Counted from the first letter of the stretch, positions 28,536-41,024 are shown. The stretch: 64,000 bases of DNA from Opitutus sp. GAS368 (GCA_945866215.1 CAMBGQ010000003.1:16210-80209), one strand, 5' to 3'. A program made the numbers and translations. Notes: generated by a model from the sequence alone, not told the origin.

Positions 28536-30641
28536 TCAGAGGCTCGCGGCGGCCTCTTCAGCGGTCAGGACGGGGGCAAGGCAGGTCTGTCCTATGCAGA
28601 CGGCGAAGCCAGTCCCCGACGCCTCGGGAATTAGGAAGACGGGCCGGTAGGGGCACGTGTGCGGGGCGGTCCGGTGGTCGCCGTTGAGCGCGCACTGTAG
28701 TTCGTCCCAACGCCCCGCGGATTTCACCGTCGCCAGGCCAATCGCGTAGCGGGCGATGCCGTCCAAAGCATGGGCGGCGCCGTGGGGCACGTTCTTGCAA
28801 AGCCCGCCGTAGGCCGTGGCGAGGTCGGCGAACTCCTGCGCCCACCGGGTATCGGCGGAAAGCATCTGGAGCTGGCCGAAGCCATGGAGGAGCGAGGAGT
28901 TCCCCGCGGGGACGGCGTTATCGAACCAATCCTTCTGGCGGACGGAGAGGTCGGCGCGCTCGGCCGAGACGAAGAAGAAGCCGACCGCATGCGCATCGCC
29001 AAAACTTTCTCGCGCGGCAAGCAGCAGGCGCTCGGCCCGCTCCGCGTAAGGATGCGACTGGCCGGGCCGGGCCCAGTGGGCGGAGGCGGCCAAGGCGAGT
29101 TCGGCTTCGGCGAGCCAGGCGTAGTCGCTCAGGTTACCATCGAGCGTGACTTTGTCGCCATGCGCGACGGAGTGAAGCCGCCGTCCATCTGGTCCGGCGA
29201 AGCGTCCCCAGAGGTTGGCTTCAATCTCGATCGCCAGTTCAAGCCAGTCTTTGCGACCCAGGATCCAGCCAGCCTTAGCGAGGTTGCCGACGAGCAGGGC
29301 GTTCCAGCTGAGGAGGTTCTTATCATCGCGGGCGGGCTGAGGACGATGGTCCCGCAGGGCGAGCAGTTTGGCGCGTGCCGCGGCAAAGCGCTGCCGTGCC
29401 GCGTGGTCGCCTTTCAGCTTCGGGATATTCTTTCCTTCAAAGTTACCTTTATCGGATAGCCCGTACGCCTGCGCGAACGCAAACGCCTCTTCGCCCAGCG
29501 CGGCGGCCACTTCGGGCGCGGTCCACACATAGGTGGTGCCTTCGTGATGATCGGTGTCGGCGTCAAGCGAGGCCGCGAATAGACCATTGGCGGTGCGCAT
29601 CTCGCGGAGCAGCCAGCCGACCGTCTCGGTGCAGATATCGGCGTAGAGGGGGTCGCGATAACGCGCCCAGGCTTCGGCGTAGGTGCCAAGCAGCTGAGCG
29701 TTATCGTAGAGCATCTTCTCGAAGTGCGGCACGGTCCAGTCGCGGTCGACGCAGTAGCGGTGGAAGCCGCCGCCAATCTGGTCGAAGAGGCCGCCGCGGG
29801 CCATGGCGCCGAGGGTGATGGTGAGGACGGCGTCGATCCGCGTCGCGAGGGCGCGGTCGGCTTCGACGGGGGCGGCGCCGCGCAGGCCGAGTAGGAAGTT
29901 CAGCGTGGTCGGCACCGGGAATTTCGGCGCAGCTCCGAAGCCGCCGAAGGTATCGTCGTGCGGTTCGCAGATCCGGCGGGCGGCGGCGACGAGGTCGTCC
30001 GGCGAAGGCGCGCCGCCGTCGGCGTCTGGCGCCCGCGTGAGGTGCGTCAGGTTCTGCGCGATGGCGTCGGCGTTGGCCGCGAGCTCGGATTTGTTGCGAT
30101 GGTAGAAATCCGCGACGCGCATCAGCAATTGCGGCCACGGGACCTGGCCTTGGCCGCGGTCCTCGGGTGGGAAATAGGTGCCGCCGAAGAAGGGCCTTCC
30201 GTCTGGCAGGCAGAAGCAGTTGAGGGGCCAGCCACCGTGGCCTTGGATCATCTGCACGGCGTCCATCATCAGCTTGTCGACCTCGGGGCGTTCTTCGCGA
30301 TCGACCTTGATGCAGATGAAATGCTGGTTCATCAGGTCGGCGATCCAGGGCTGCTCGAACGACTCGCGGGCCATGACGTGGCACCAGTGGCAGGAGGAGT
30401 AGCCGACCGACACCAACACGGGCTTGTCCTTGGCCTTGGCCTCCGCGAAGGCTTCGGCGCACCACGGCCACCAGGCCACGGGGTTGGCCTCATGTTGGCG
30501 AAGGTAGAGCGAGCTTTCGTGGGCCAGGCGATTCGTCACGTCTGGAAGGTTGGCATCCTTCGGCAGGGTGCAACAAAGACCGTTTCCGAGCCGTTCGACT
30601 TGCAGGGGAGGGGGTGAAGGGCAAAGGTTTGCGGGTGCCAT
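28536..30641 (-). CDS. YyaL/SPATA20-type thioredoxin-domain protein (DUF255)
   Basis: 701 aa from ATG 30641; a GTG at 30539 ([10 protein letters not shown]) is the position where family members usually begin, so the first 34 residues are uncertain. The N-terminal thioredoxin-like domain has [18 protein letters not shown] and the CxxC motif CHWC, followed by [12 protein letters not shown] and the [20 protein letters not shown] stretch. The C-terminal two thirds resemble an alpha/alpha-barrel. The family is widespread and its role is unsettled. Divergent from mutL, whose start is 65 nt away. Confidence 0.88.
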   Translation of the reverse strand: MAPANLCPSPPPLQVERLGNGLCCTLPKDANLPDVTNRLAHESSLYLRQHEANPVAWWPWCAEAFAEAKAKDKPVLVSVGYSSCHWCHVMARESFEQPWIADLMNQHFICIKVDREERPEVDKLMMDAVQMIQGHGGWPLNCFCLPDGRPFFGGTYFPPEDRGQGQVPWPQLLMRVADFYHRNKSELAANADAIAQNLTHLTRAPDADGGAPSPDDLVAAARRICEPHDDTFGGFGAAPKFPVPTTLNFLLGLRGAAPVEADRALATRIDAVLTITLGAMARGGLFDQIGGGFHRYCVDRDWTVPHFEKMLYDNAQLLGTYAEAWARYRDPLYADICTETVGWLLREMRTANGLFAASLDADTDHHEGTTYVWTAPEVAAALGEEAFAFAQAYGLSDKGNFEGKNIPKLKGDHAARQRFAAARAKLLALRDHRPQPARDDKNLLSWNALLVGNLAKAGWILGRKDWLELAIEIEANLWGRFAGPDGRRLHSVAHGDKVTLDGNLSDYAWLAEAELALAASAHWARPGQSHPYAERAERLLLAARESFGDAHAVGFFFVSAERADLSVRQKDWFDNAVPAGNSSLLHGFGQLQMLSADTRWAQEFADLATAYGGLCKNVPHGAAHALDGIARYAIGLATVKSAGRWDELQCALNGDHRTAPHTCPYRPVFLIPEASGTGFAVCIGQTCLAPVLTAEEAAASL

Positions 30642-30705
30642 CCGTCCGCCCCAGCCGCGTCTTCGGCCGTTCCTTTGGGCGGTCCGCGGCCAAGCCTGTC
30701 TGACC

Positions 30706-32436
30706 ATGTCGACCATTCGCATCCTTGAGGCGACGGTGGCCAACCAGATCGCCGCCGGTGAAGTGGTGGAACGTCCGGCCGCGGTCATCAAGGAACTGCT
30801 GGAGAACTCCCTCGACGCCGAGGCCCGCCGCGTGACGGTCGATTTCTCCCGTGGCGGTAAGGCCCAGATGATCGTCGAGGACGACGGCAAGGGTATGACA
30901 GGCGACGAGGCCCTGCTGAGCCTTGAACGTCATGCGACCAGCAAGATCCAGCTGGCCTCCGACCTCGACCGCATCACGACCTTCGGCTTCCGCGGCGAAG
31001 CGCTGCCCTCCATTGCCAGCGTGGCCCGTTTCACGATGCAGACCCGTCCGGCCTCCGCGCCTTCGGGAACCGAGATCTCAATTAATGGCGGCAAGCTCGT
31101 CCATCGGCGCGACCATGGGATGGCGCCAGGCACGCGCATCGAGGTCTCCAATCTTTTCCATCCGGTCCCGGCCCGCCTGAAGTTCCTGAAGTCCGACGAG
31201 ACGGAGGCGGCGCACATTGTCCGCTTGGTCCGCCTCTACGCCATCGCCCATCCGGAAGTCGGCTTCCTGTTGCGCGAAGACGGGCGCGAGATTTTTCGTT
31301 CGCCGGGCAATGCGCCGTTACTGGATCGAGTCCGCGAGATTTGGGGCCGTCAGGTGGCCGGAGAGGTCACGCTCATGCCGGCCTTCGAGCGTCCGGGCAT
31401 GCGCCTGAGCGGCCTGTTGGGCAAGCCGGGCGTGAGCCGTGGTACCCGCCAAGATCTCGTGACCGTCGTCAATGGTCGACCGGTCGACAGCCGCACGATG
31501 GCTTTCGCGCTGACGGAAAGCTACCACACGCTGATCCCCAAGGGTCGTTACCCCTTGGCCTTCGTCTTTCTCGAGATGGACCCGGCGTGGGTTGATGTGA
31601 ACGTCCATCCCGCTAAGCGCGAGGTGCGTTTCCGCGACGAGGCCAAGGTCCGCAACTTCCTCATCGAATCCGTCCTCGCGGTCCTGCGGGCCCGGAGCGA
31701 CGATGGTCTGCCGACCGAAACGGTTCCCCCGTTGCCGCCGGTACCGCTGTCAGCCGCCTCCGCCCCGCCGACGGTCAGCATCCCGGTTTCTGCGGGCGGG
31801 CTGCCGGCGAGCTCGGTGCCTCCACTTTCCCCGCCGGTCTCCGCGTCCCATGCGCCCGCGGTCCGCCTCGGCTGGCGCCTCCTTTCCCGCCTGCGCGAAG
31901 AGCGTGCTGTCTTCGAGACACCCACCGGGCTGGCCCTCCTCGATATCGGCGCGGCGCACCAGCGGGTGCTCTACGAATCCATCCTCGCCCAATTCACCGC
32001 GCAGAAGCCGGTCAGCCAGCCGTTGCTCGTGCCGCTGAGCATCGAGCTGGATCCGTTGCCCGCCGCCGTCCTGAAGGAACGTCTGCCGCTGTTGGCCTCC
32101 GCGGGTTTCGACTTCGAGGAATACGGCCGCAATTTCTGGCGCATCCAGGCCTTGCCCGTCTGGCTTGAGCCGGTGGCCGCCCTGGGCTTCGTCCGCGATC
32201 TCCTCGCCGAGATGGCCCGACGCGAGGGCGACTTCGGCCGCCCCTCGCTGGCCTACGATGCCCTGGCCAAGATCGCCGCGAGTAAGGCCCGCCGCAAGGG
32301 CGACGGACTTTCCGACGCCGAGCTCATGGAGCTCGTGCAGGCGTTGTTCCGCACCGTGCAGCCGGGGACTTGCCCGCGGGGTCGCCGGACGTATGTCGAG
32401 TGGACGGATGCCGATCTGACGCGCCGTTTCGGCTGA
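30706..32436 (+). CDS. mutL: DNA mismatch repair protein MutL, degenerate endonuclease motif
   Basis: Mismatch-repair matchmaker between MutS and downstream nucleases. 576 aa from ATG 30706. The N-terminal GHKL ATPase shows [29 protein letters not shown] and [10 protein letters not shown] Pro/Ser-rich linker spans about residues 335-395. In the C-terminal dimer domain the endonuclease motif DQHA-x2-E-x4-E reads [12 protein letters not shown] from Asp413, so the metal-binding His and the first Glu are lost; the CPHGRP motif is CPRGRR. It should therefore lack nicking activity. It ends directly against the uvrB stop codon. Confidence 0.94.
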   Translation: MSTIRILEATVANQIAAGEVVERPAAVIKELLENSLDAEARRVTVDFSRGGKAQMIVEDDGKGMTGDEALLSLERHATSKIQLASDLDRITTFGFRGEALPSIASVARFTMQTRPASAPSGTEISINGGKLVHRRDHGMAPGTRIEVSNLFHPVPARLKFLKSDETEAAHIVRLVRLYAIAHPEVGFLLREDGREIFRSPGNAPLLDRVREIWGRQVAGEVTLMPAFERPGMRLSGLLGKPGVSRGTRQDLVTVVNGRPVDSRTMAFALTESYHTLIPKGRYPLAFVFLEMDPAWVDVNVHPAKREVRFRDEAKVRNFLIESVLAVLRARSDDGLPTETVPPLPPVPLSAASAPPTVSIPVSAGGLPASSVPPLSPPVSASHAPAVRLGWRLLSRLREERAVFETPTGLALLDIGAAHQRVLYESILAQFTAQKPVSQPLLVPLSIELDPLPAAVLKERLPLLASAGFDFEEYGRNFWRIQALPVWLEPVAALGFVRDLLAEMARREGDFGRPSLAYDALAKIAASKARRKGDGLSDAELMELVQALFRTVQPGTCPRGRRTYVEWTDADLTRRFG

Positions 32437-34422
<1,986 letters not shown>

Positions 34423-34423
34423 C

Positions 34424-35089
34424 TCAGTCCAGGCGGCCGCGGGCGAGCCACTGCGGGTCGACCTCGGAAAGATCCCGCACGATACGGTGCGCGCCGGCGG
34501 GCGCCAGCTGGTCGCAGGTGTGGGTCGTCGCGAGCGCGATGGTGATGAAGCCCCCGGCCAGGCCGGCCTGCAGGCCCGAGAAGGAATCTTCGAAGACGAA
34601 GGAAGTGGCCGGATCGCCGCCGCCGAGGGCGCAGGCCTTGAGGAAGACCTCCGGGTCGGGTTTGCCCTTCGTGACATCCTCGCTGGCGACCGCGCCTGCG
34701 AAGTAGTGGCCGATACCGAAAAGTTCGAAGGAGAGCGCGAGGTTCTCCTTGTGCGTGGACGTGCCGATAACGCAAGGGATGCCGAGGTCTTTGAGTGCGC
34801 CGCAGAGTTCGCGGACGCCGGGGAGGAGGCGGACATGCCCGGTGCGAGCGATGTCGCGGTAGAGGGCTTCTTTACGATTGGACAGGCGCTTCACTTCGGC
34901 GGGGTCGCGCGTCCAGTTTAGGATGTCCGGGATGATGAACTCGTTGCGCTTACCGAAGCCGCGCTTGAAATGGTCGGAGGGGAGGGGGCGTGCTTCCTCT
35001 TGGGCGAGCGCTTCCCAGGAGCGTTCATGGGCGACGGAGGAGTCGATGACGACTCCGTCCCAGTCGAACACGGCGACGGTACGGGGCAT
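34424..35089 (-). CDS. HAD-superfamily hydrolase, beta-phosphoglucomutase-like
   Basis: 221 aa. Motif I is FDWDGVVIDS, with nucleophile Asp9 and acid/base Asp11; motif II is VIGTSTHKEN; motif III and the loop are KGKPDPEVFLKA; motif IV is FEDSFSGLQAG. The helical cap lies between motifs I and II, as in subfamily IA (phosphoglucomutase or phosphoglycolate phosphatase types). Because glcD (glycolate/lactate oxidase) lies 3 nt upstream in the same operon, a phosphoglycolate-phosphatase role is attractive, but the sequence fits beta-phosphoglucomutase-like enzymes better. Confidence 0.88.
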   Translation of the reverse strand: MPRTVAVFDWDGVVIDSSVAHERSWEALAQEEARPLPSDHFKRGFGKRNEFIIPDILNWTRDPAEVKRLSNRKEALYRDIARTGHVRLLPGVRELCGALKDLGIPCVIGTSTHKENLALSFELFGIGHYFAGAVASEDVTKGKPDPEVFLKACALGGGDPATSFVFEDSFSGLQAGLAGGFITIALATTHTCDQLAPAGAHRIVRDLSEVDPQWLARGRLD

Positions 35090-35092
35090 GGT

Positions 35093-36568
35093 TCAGTGCT
35101 TGTCCCAGGGCAGCGTGACCTTAATCGGGCGGTGCTCCCAGACGTTGAAAGGTTCGAAAATCTGCCCGGGGGCGAGGATGCCATTCGGGTCGAGGGCCTT
35201 TTTAATGGCGAGCATCGCGCCGATTTCGGCCGGGGTGTGCTGGAGCGAGAGGAAAGGGGATTTGGCCAGCCCGATTCCGTGCTCGCCCGTAATCGCGCCC
35301 CCGAGCTCGACGACCTTCTCCATCACTTCGCGGATGGCCTGCTCGGCCTTCCGACAGTGTTCCGGGTTAAATCGGTCGTACATGATATGCACGTGGAAAT
35401 TCCCGTCGGCCGCGTGGCCGAAGGTCGGGGTCGCCAGACCGAAGCGGTCGCGGATCTCGCGGGTGAAGCGGAGCAGGGCGACGTAGCTGCGGATCGGCAC
35501 TACCACGTCCTCGTTGAGTTTCGCGTCACCGAGGGCATACATCGCCTGCGAACAGGTGCGGCGGAGTTCCCAGAGTGCCTCGGCCTCCGGGTCGGCTTCC
35601 GGCGCGCGGAAGGCGACCGCGTGGCGGCGGGCCCACCCGATGACCTTGGCCGCGTCGTCGGCCACCGCTGCGGGGTGACCATCGATCTCCACGAGCAGGG
35701 CCGCGTGCGTCTCGGCGGAGCCGGCCAGTTCGGCATCGGTAAAAACGCGCCGGCCGCGATGTTTCTCGGTCGCGGCGACTGTCTGGATATCGAGGAACTC
35801 GAGGACCGCAGGGTTCACGCGGAGCGAGAGCAGTTCGATGGCCGCCTCGAGCGCGGCCTCGTCGGTCCGGAACGCCAGCAGGAAGGTCCGGCGGGCAGCG
35901 GGCAGGACGGAGAGCTTGAGCGTGGCCTGCGTGATCACGCCGAGCGTACCCTCGGAACCGATCCACAGGTCGCGGAGGTTGAGGCCGCTGACGAACTTGC
36001 GCAGCGGCGCGGCCCAACGGACTTTCTCACCGGTCGGCAGGAAGCCCTCGAGGGCGTAGACGTGGTCGCGGACCACGCCATATTTGGCCGCGCGCAGGCC
36101 GCCGGCATTGGTGGCGATATTGCCGCCGATGCTGCAATACTTGACCGAGGAAGGGTCGGGCGGGAAGAAGAGACCGTGGGGCGCGGCGAGGTCGTTGATG
36201 TGCGCCGTGATCGCCCCTGGCTGGACGGTCGCCATCGCTGAGACGGGATCGATCGTAATCTTATCCCAGTGGTCGAGGTGAATCACCCAGCCGCCCATGA
36301 CCGGCGCGGCGGCGCCAGCGGCGCCGGTGCCCCGACCGCGCACCGTGACCGGCACGCGATGTGCGTTGGCGAGCTGCAGCGTCACGCCGATATCATCTTC
36401 CGTCGCCGGGCGGACGACTGCCTCGGGCATGAAGGACAGGCGCAGATTATCGAACGAGGCGGCGAAGCAGGTGGCTTCGTCGGTCAGGACGACGCGCGGA
36501 CCCAGCCTGGCCAGGAGGGCCTGGGTGGCGGCGGGATGCGTCTGCACGGGTGGGCTCACGCCTCCCAT
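35093..36568 (-). CDS. FAD-linked oxidase, GlcD / D-lactate dehydrogenase family
   Basis: 491 aa from ATG 36568. The N-terminal FAD-binding PCMH domain shows VTVRGRGTGAAGAAAP and the pyrophosphate region IGGNIATNAGG, then GSEGTLGVITQATLKL. The C-terminal FAD-oxidase cap ends with the metal-binding TPTFGHAADGNFHVHI and GEHGIGLAK. Oxidises a 2-hydroxy acid (glycolate or D-lactate) and passes electrons to the chain; the substrate is not decidable. It starts 9 nt after the nadE stop and lies 3 nt before the HAD gene. No glcE/glcF is present, so a D-lactate type is somewhat more likely. Confidence 0.88.
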   Translation of the reverse strand: MGGVSPPVQTHPAATQALLARLGPRVVLTDEATCFAASFDNLRLSFMPEAVVRPATEDDIGVTLQLANAHRVPVTVRGRGTGAAGAAAPVMGGWVIHLDHWDKITIDPVSAMATVQPGAITAHINDLAAPHGLFFPPDPSSVKYCSIGGNIATNAGGLRAAKYGVVRDHVYALEGFLPTGEKVRWAAPLRKFVSGLNLRDLWIGSEGTLGVITQATLKLSVLPAARRTFLLAFRTDEAALEAAIELLSLRVNPAVLEFLDIQTVAATEKHRGRRVFTDAELAGSAETHAALLVEIDGHPAAVADDAAKVIGWARRHAVAFRAPEADPEAEALWELRRTCSQAMYALGDAKLNEDVVVPIRSYVALLRFTREIRDRFGLATPTFGHAADGNFHVHIMYDRFNPEHCRKAEQAIREVMEKVVELGGAITGEHGIGLAKSPFLSLQHTPAEIGAMLAIKKALDPNGILAPGQIFEPFNVWEHRPIKVTLPWDKH

Positions 36569-36577
36569 CAAGCAGGC

Positions 36578-38521
36578 TTAGCCCAATTCGGCAAGCCACG
36601 CCGTCGCCTCGGCGTCGGAAGGCATGCGCCAATCGCCGCGGGGGGACAGGGCCAGCGAGCCGACCTTTGGGCCGTCCGGCATGACGGAGCGCTTGAACTG
36701 CTGGCTGAAGAACCGGCTCAGGAATGAGCGGAGCCAGTGGCGGATCTCCGTCTGGTCATATTTACCGGCGAAGGCGTGTTCGGCGATCCAGAGGACCTTG
36801 GAAGGGCGGAAGCCGTTGCGGATGACGTGGAAGAGGAAGAAATCGTGGAGTTCGTAAGGGCCGACGAGCATCTCCGTCTGCTGGGCGATTTCGCCGTCGT
36901 CGCCGGGTGGGAGTAATTCGGGGCTAACCGGGGTCGCCACGATGTCTTCGAGGATGGCGCGTTCGGTGCCGACATGACGGGCGTGCGCGGCCCAGCCGAC
37001 GAGGTGCTTCACCAAGGTCTTCGGCACGCCGATGTTCACATGATACATCGACATATGGTCGGCATTGAAGGTACACCAGCCGAGTGCGGCTTCGGAAAGA
37101 TCGCCGGTGCCAACGACGAAGCCGTGGCTCTGGTTGGCGACGTCCATCAGGATCTGCGTACGCTCGCGGGCTTGGGCGTTCTCGAAGGTGATGTCGTGCT
37201 TACCCGGCGGGTGCTGGATGTCGCGCAGGTGGTGTTCGACGGCTTCGTTGATCGGGATCTCCCGGGCGGTGATACCGAGGGCCTCCATCAGGCGCATCGC
37301 GTTGACGCGGGTGCGGGCCGAGGTGCCGGGGCCGGGCATCGTGAGGCCGATGATGCCCTTGCGATCAAGGCCGAGACGATTGAAGGCCTCGAGGGCGACG
37401 AGCAAGGCGAGGGTGGAGTCGAGGCCGCCCGAGACGCCGATGACGACATGCTTGAGGCCAGTGTGGCGGAGACGACGAGCCAAGCCGGTCGACTGGATCG
37501 CGAAGATTTCCTGGCTGTTCTCGTCGCGCCGGTGCGGATCCGACGGCACGAACGGATGCTGGCTGAAGCGGCGGCGGAGCTTGGGTGTTTGCCCAGTCGG
37601 CACCCCGAGGGTGAAGCTGATGACGCGCGGACGGACGGCGACGGGCGCCCCGAAGAACGTGCTGTTGCGGCGGCGTTCGGCCGCGAGGCGGTCCAAGTCA
37701 ATCTGTGAGACGATGAGAGCGAGGTCGAAGCGGAAGCGCTCTGATTCGCCAAGGACGACGCCGTTCTCGGCGATGAGGCCGTGGCCGCTGTAGACGAGGT
37801 CGGTGCTCGATTCGCCGGCACCAGCGGCGGCGTAGACATAGGCGGCGAGGCAACGGGCCGACTGCGACTTCACTAAGTCGCGCCGGTAGGCGGCCTTGGT
37901 GAGGAGCTCATCGCTGGCCGAGAGGTTGCAGAGTAGGGTGGCGCCAGCGAGGGCTTGGGCGCCGCTCGGGGGCTCGACCGCCCAGAGGTCCTCGCAGATC
38001 TCGATACCGAGCACGCAGTCGGGCATGTCGGTGGCCTGGAAAAGAAGGTCGGTGCCGAACGGCACTTTCTGGCCAAGGAGCTCGACCTCGGCGACCGGGG
38101 CGACCCGGGCGGAGGCGAACCACCGCTGTTCGTAGAATTCCCCGGTGTTGGGGAGGTGGGTCTTCGGGACGACCCCGAGGACCTTGCCCCGGGAGAGCGC
38201 CACGGCCACGTTGAAGAGACGTCCATTCACCTCCAGAGGGGCTCCGACGAGGGCGGTGAGGCCAAGCTTACCAGTGGCCTCGCAGACCTGTCCCAGGGCC
38301 TTGAGGGCGCCATTCAGGAGAGTCCGCTGGCCGAAGAGGTCGCCGCAGCTGTAGCCGGTCAGGCAAAGTTCGGGCAAGACGACGATTTCAACCCCCTCTT
38401 GGGCGGCTTTTTCCAGTGCCTGGATGATTAGGGAGGCATTGGCCGCAGGATCACCCAGACGAAGGGCCGGCGAAACGGCCGCCACGGTCACAAACCCGTT
38501 CTGGTGGATGCGGTTGGACAT
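36578..38521 (-). CDS. nadE: Glutamine-dependent NAD(+) synthetase
   Basis: Makes NAD from deamido-NAD using glutamine as ammonia source. 647 aa from ATG 38521 (MSNRIHQNGF), close to the family's usual N-terminus; ATG 38542 would add 7 residues. The N-terminal nitrilase-type glutaminase domain has the Glu (VVLPELCLTGYSCG), Lys (VVPKTHLPN) and Cys (GIEICEDLW) triad. The C-terminal synthetase domain has the PP-loop GVSGGLDSTLA and GTGDLSEAALGW. First gene of the minus-strand operon, divergent from thrB. Confidence 0.95.
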   Translation of the reverse strand: MSNRIHQNGFVTVAAVSPALRLGDPAANASLIIQALEKAAQEGVEIVVLPELCLTGYSCGDLFGQRTLLNGALKALGQVCEATGKLGLTALVGAPLEVNGRLFNVAVALSRGKVLGVVPKTHLPNTGEFYEQRWFASARVAPVAEVELLGQKVPFGTDLLFQATDMPDCVLGIEICEDLWAVEPPSGAQALAGATLLCNLSASDELLTKAAYRRDLVKSQSARCLAAYVYAAAGAGESSTDLVYSGHGLIAENGVVLGESERFRFDLALIVSQIDLDRLAAERRRNSTFFGAPVAVRPRVISFTLGVPTGQTPKLRRRFSQHPFVPSDPHRRDENSQEIFAIQSTGLARRLRHTGLKHVVIGVSGGLDSTLALLVALEAFNRLGLDRKGIIGLTMPGPGTSARTRVNAMRLMEALGITAREIPINEAVEHHLRDIQHPPGKHDITFENAQARERTQILMDVANQSHGFVVGTGDLSEAALGWCTFNADHMSMYHVNIGVPKTLVKHLVGWAAHARHVGTERAILEDIVATPVSPELLPPGDDGEIAQQTEMLVGPYELHDFFLFHVIRNGFRPSKVLWIAEHAFAGKYDQTEIRHWLRSFLSRFFSQQFKRSVMPDGPKVGSLALSPRGDWRMPSDAEATAWLAELG

Positions 38522-38605
38522 CAAAGGACTGTTATCCGTCATGTTCACCGTTGACCGAAGGGGAGGCAACCCGAAAGGTCTGCCCACCCCTGTTTAGGGG
38601 GATAT

Positions 38606-39559
38606 ATGTCCGTTCAGCCGCTCAAAGAAGTCCGCATCTTTTCGCCTGCCACCGTAGCCAACGTGGCCTGCGGTTTCGACGTGCTGGGCTTCTGCATCGA
38701 TGCCCCCGGCGATGAGATCGTGGCGCGCTTCTCGGCCACCCCGGGTCTGCGGATCGCCAAGATCACCGGCGACGACGGCCGTCTACCGCTTGATTCGAAG
38801 AAAAATACCGCCGGGGTCGCCGCCCACGCCTTGCTCCGGCGCCTCGGCAAGAGCGACCTGGGCATCGAACTGGAGATCCATAAAAAGATGCCTTTCGGCA
38901 GTGGCCTGGGGTCCAGTGCCGCGAGTGCGGTCGGTGGCGCCTTCGTCGTCAACCGGCTCCTGGGCGACCCCCTTTCGCGCCGGCAGCTCCTGCCCTTCGT
39001 GGTCGCCGGCGAGGCCGCGGCCGATGGCGCTTGGCCTGCGGATAACGTCGCCCCGTGTCTCTTCGGCGGTATCACCCTCATCCGTTCCAACGCCGAGCTC
39101 GATGTGATGGACGTGCCGATTCCGGAGCGGCTCTGGGCCGCGGTCGTGCACCCGGACATCGTCGTGCTGACCAAGGTCGCCCGTGAAATCATGCCGCGGC
39201 AGATTCAGCTCGAGACTTCCACGCAACAGAGCGGTAACCTCGGTGGGCTTCTCTGCGGATTTTTCAAGAGCGACTATGCCCTCATCGGCCGTTCCCTCCA
39301 TGACCTCATCGCCGAGCCGCACCGCCAACGGCTGATCCCCGATTTCTATCGCGCCAAGGCCGCCGCCATGGCCGCCGGCGCGTTGGGCTTCTCGATCTCC
39401 GGGGCTGGCCCCAGCGTCTTCGCGCTCTGCGACGGCGAAGAGACCGCGCGCCGGGTCGCTGCCGCCATCGCCGCCGTGTTCTCGTCGGTGCCGATCAAGG
39501 CCACGCCTTACGTCTCGCGCATCAACCCCAAGGGTGTCCATGTCCTCGCCGAGTCGTAA
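38606..39559 (+). CDS. thrB: Homoserine kinase
   Basis: GHMP-family kinase making O-phosphohomoserine. 317 aa. The N-terminal ATVANVACGFDVLGF is typical, the GHMP ATP loop is PFGSGLGSSAASA, and the C-terminal motif is SISGAGPSVFAL. Its start has a weak SD-like AGGGGGA just upstream. thrC begins inside its last 20 nt, so thrBC are translationally coupled and make the last two steps of threonine synthesis. Confidence 0.95.
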   Translation: MSVQPLKEVRIFSPATVANVACGFDVLGFCIDAPGDEIVARFSATPGLRIAKITGDDGRLPLDSKKNTAGVAAHALLRRLGKSDLGIELEIHKKMPFGSGLGSSAASAVGGAFVVNRLLGDPLSRRQLLPFVVAGEAAADGAWPADNVAPCLFGGITLIRSNAELDVMDVPIPERLWAAVVHPDIVVLTKVAREIMPRQIQLETSTQQSGNLGGLLCGFFKSDYALIGRSLHDLIAEPHRQRLIPDFYRAKAAAMAAGALGFSISGAGPSVFALCDGEETARRVAAAIAAVFSSVPIKATPYVSRINPKGVHVLAES

Positions 39560-40874
39560 GCTGGAATTCGTCTCCACTGCGGACGCGACATGCCGCGGTT
39601 CCCTGCGGGATGTACTGCTTTCGGCGATACCTGCCAAGGGCGGGCTCTGGGTGCCGACGCACATCCCGCAGGTCGCGCCCGACTTCGTGGAGCGCCACCG
39701 CGACGCTTCCTATGCCGACCTCGCCGAGGCGATCTTGGCGCCCTATTTCGCGGAGGACCTCGGCCCGGCGGTGTTTCGGCAGCTCTGCCGGGAATCCTTC
39801 GATTTCCCGGTCCCGCTCGTGCGGCCGGAAAAACTCCAAGGCACGCCGGCTGGTCGGCTCGCCGTCCTGGAGTTATTCCAGGGTCCGTCCGCGGCGTTCA
39901 AGGATTTCGCCGTCCGCGCGCTCGTGCGCGTCACCGCGCGCGTCCTCGGCGATGATTTCCCGCAGCTGACGGTCCTGGCTGCGACTTCGGGTGATACCGG
40001 CGCCGCCGTGACGGAGGCCTGTGCCGGCGTCCCCGGCGTCCGCGCGGTGGTGCTCTATCCGCGCATCGGCGTCAGCGCCGTACAGGAATCGCAGATCGCG
40101 CGCGCCCGTCCTGGGGTGGTCGCACTCGCCGTCGACGGCACCTTCGATGATTGCCAGGTGATGGTGAAGCGGGCGCTCGCCGACGAGTCCCTACGCCGCC
40201 GCCGTCCGTTGCTCACCGCCAATTCCATCAACCCCGTCCGCCTCATCGCCCAGGTACCTTTCGCCTTCCACGCCAAGCGTCTCCTGGCGCCCGGTCGACG
40301 GATGGGGGTCGTCGTCCCTTCGGGCAACCTTGGCAACGTCGGCGCCGTGCAGCTCGCCCGTCGCATGGGTTTGGACGTCGCCGTACTGGTCGCCGCGACC
40401 AACCTCAATTCGCCGCTGCCCGATCTTTTCGCCACCGGCGAGTATCGTCCGCGCCGCGCCACGCCCACGGCTTCCAACGCGATGGACATCGGCGACCCAA
40501 ACAACCTCAGCCGCCTGCTCGCCTGGCGTGAGGGCGGTCCCGCCGTTGAGGCCGTCACCGTGGACGACGAGGCCACCCTCGATGCCATGCGGCGGGTTCG
40601 TGCGGCCAGCGGCTACGTCCTTTGTCCCCATACCGCGGTCGGCTGGAAGGCCGCCGAGGGTTTGCTGGCGCGCGCCGGCGACCGGCTCGACGACGTCGTC
40701 GTCTTCGGCACCGCGCACCCCGCTAAGTTCCCGGACGTATTGCTGGCCGCCTTTGGCGACGCCCACGTCTCCCGTTTCCCGGGCGAGCTGCCGGCGCCAG
40801 CGCCGCTGCGAATCGGGAATGATTTCGAGGCGGTCCGTCAGGTTCTCGAATCCGAAGCTGGTTTTAGCCGCTAA
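39540..40874 (+). CDS. thrC: Threonine synthase
   Basis: PLP enzyme converting O-phosphohomoserine to threonine. 444 aa from ATG 39540 (MSSPSRKLEF); GTG 39534 is an alternative. The PLP lysine is Lys121 in GPSAAFKDFA. AATSGDTGAAV forms the phosphate cradle, and the N-terminal SLRDVLLSAIPAKGGLWVP fits the class with the extended N-terminal domain. It overlaps the end of thrB by 20 nt and ends 3 nt before the convergent small lipoprotein gene. Confidence 0.94.
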   Translation: MSSPSRKLEFVSTADATCRGSLRDVLLSAIPAKGGLWVPTHIPQVAPDFVERHRDASYADLAEAILAPYFAEDLGPAVFRQLCRESFDFPVPLVRPEKLQGTPAGRLAVLELFQGPSAAFKDFAVRALVRVTARVLGDDFPQLTVLAATSGDTGAAVTEACAGVPGVRAVVLYPRIGVSAVQESQIARARPGVVALAVDGTFDDCQVMVKRALADESLRRRRPLLTANSINPVRLIAQVPFAFHAKRLLAPGRRMGVVVPSGNLGNVGAVQLARRMGLDVAVLVAATNLNSPLPDLFATGEYRPRRATPTASNAMDIGDPNNLSRLLAWREGGPAVEAVTVDDEATLDAMRRVRAASGYVLCPHTAVGWKAAEGLLARAGDRLDDVVVFGTAHPAKFPDVLLAAFGDAHVSRFPGELPAPAPLRIGNDFEAVRQVLESEAGFSR

Positions 40875-40877
40875 GGC

Positions 40878-41024
40878 TTATTTCTCCGCGCTGGTCGCGG
40901 CGGGCTTAGTCGCGGCTTTCTTGGCCGGGGTGGCCTTCTCGGCCGGAGCCTGTTCGATCACGACGATACAACCCGTGAGGGTGGGCAGGGCGAGGGCGAG
41001 TACGGCAAGGAGGGCGGTCTTCAT
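40878..41024 (-). CDS. Small Ala/Lys-rich lipoprotein
   Basis: 48 aa starting MKTALLAVLA; ATG 41036 would add MLRT in frame. A signal peptide ends in the lipobox LTGC, with lipidated Cys19. The mature part is 30 residues of Ala, Lys, Pro and Thr (for example KKAATKPAATSAEK), a tail like those that contact peptidoglycan or membrane. It lies downstream of the exbD operon terminator on the same strand and converges on thrC. No named family recognised. Confidence 0.7.
   Translation of the reverse strand: MKTALLAVLALALPTLTGCIVVIEQAPAEKATPAKKAATKPAATSAEK

Noticed and set aside
38522..38605. Possible riboswitch between nadE and thrB
   Set aside because: Only 84 nt and no recognisable conserved core; it is just a divergent promoter region.
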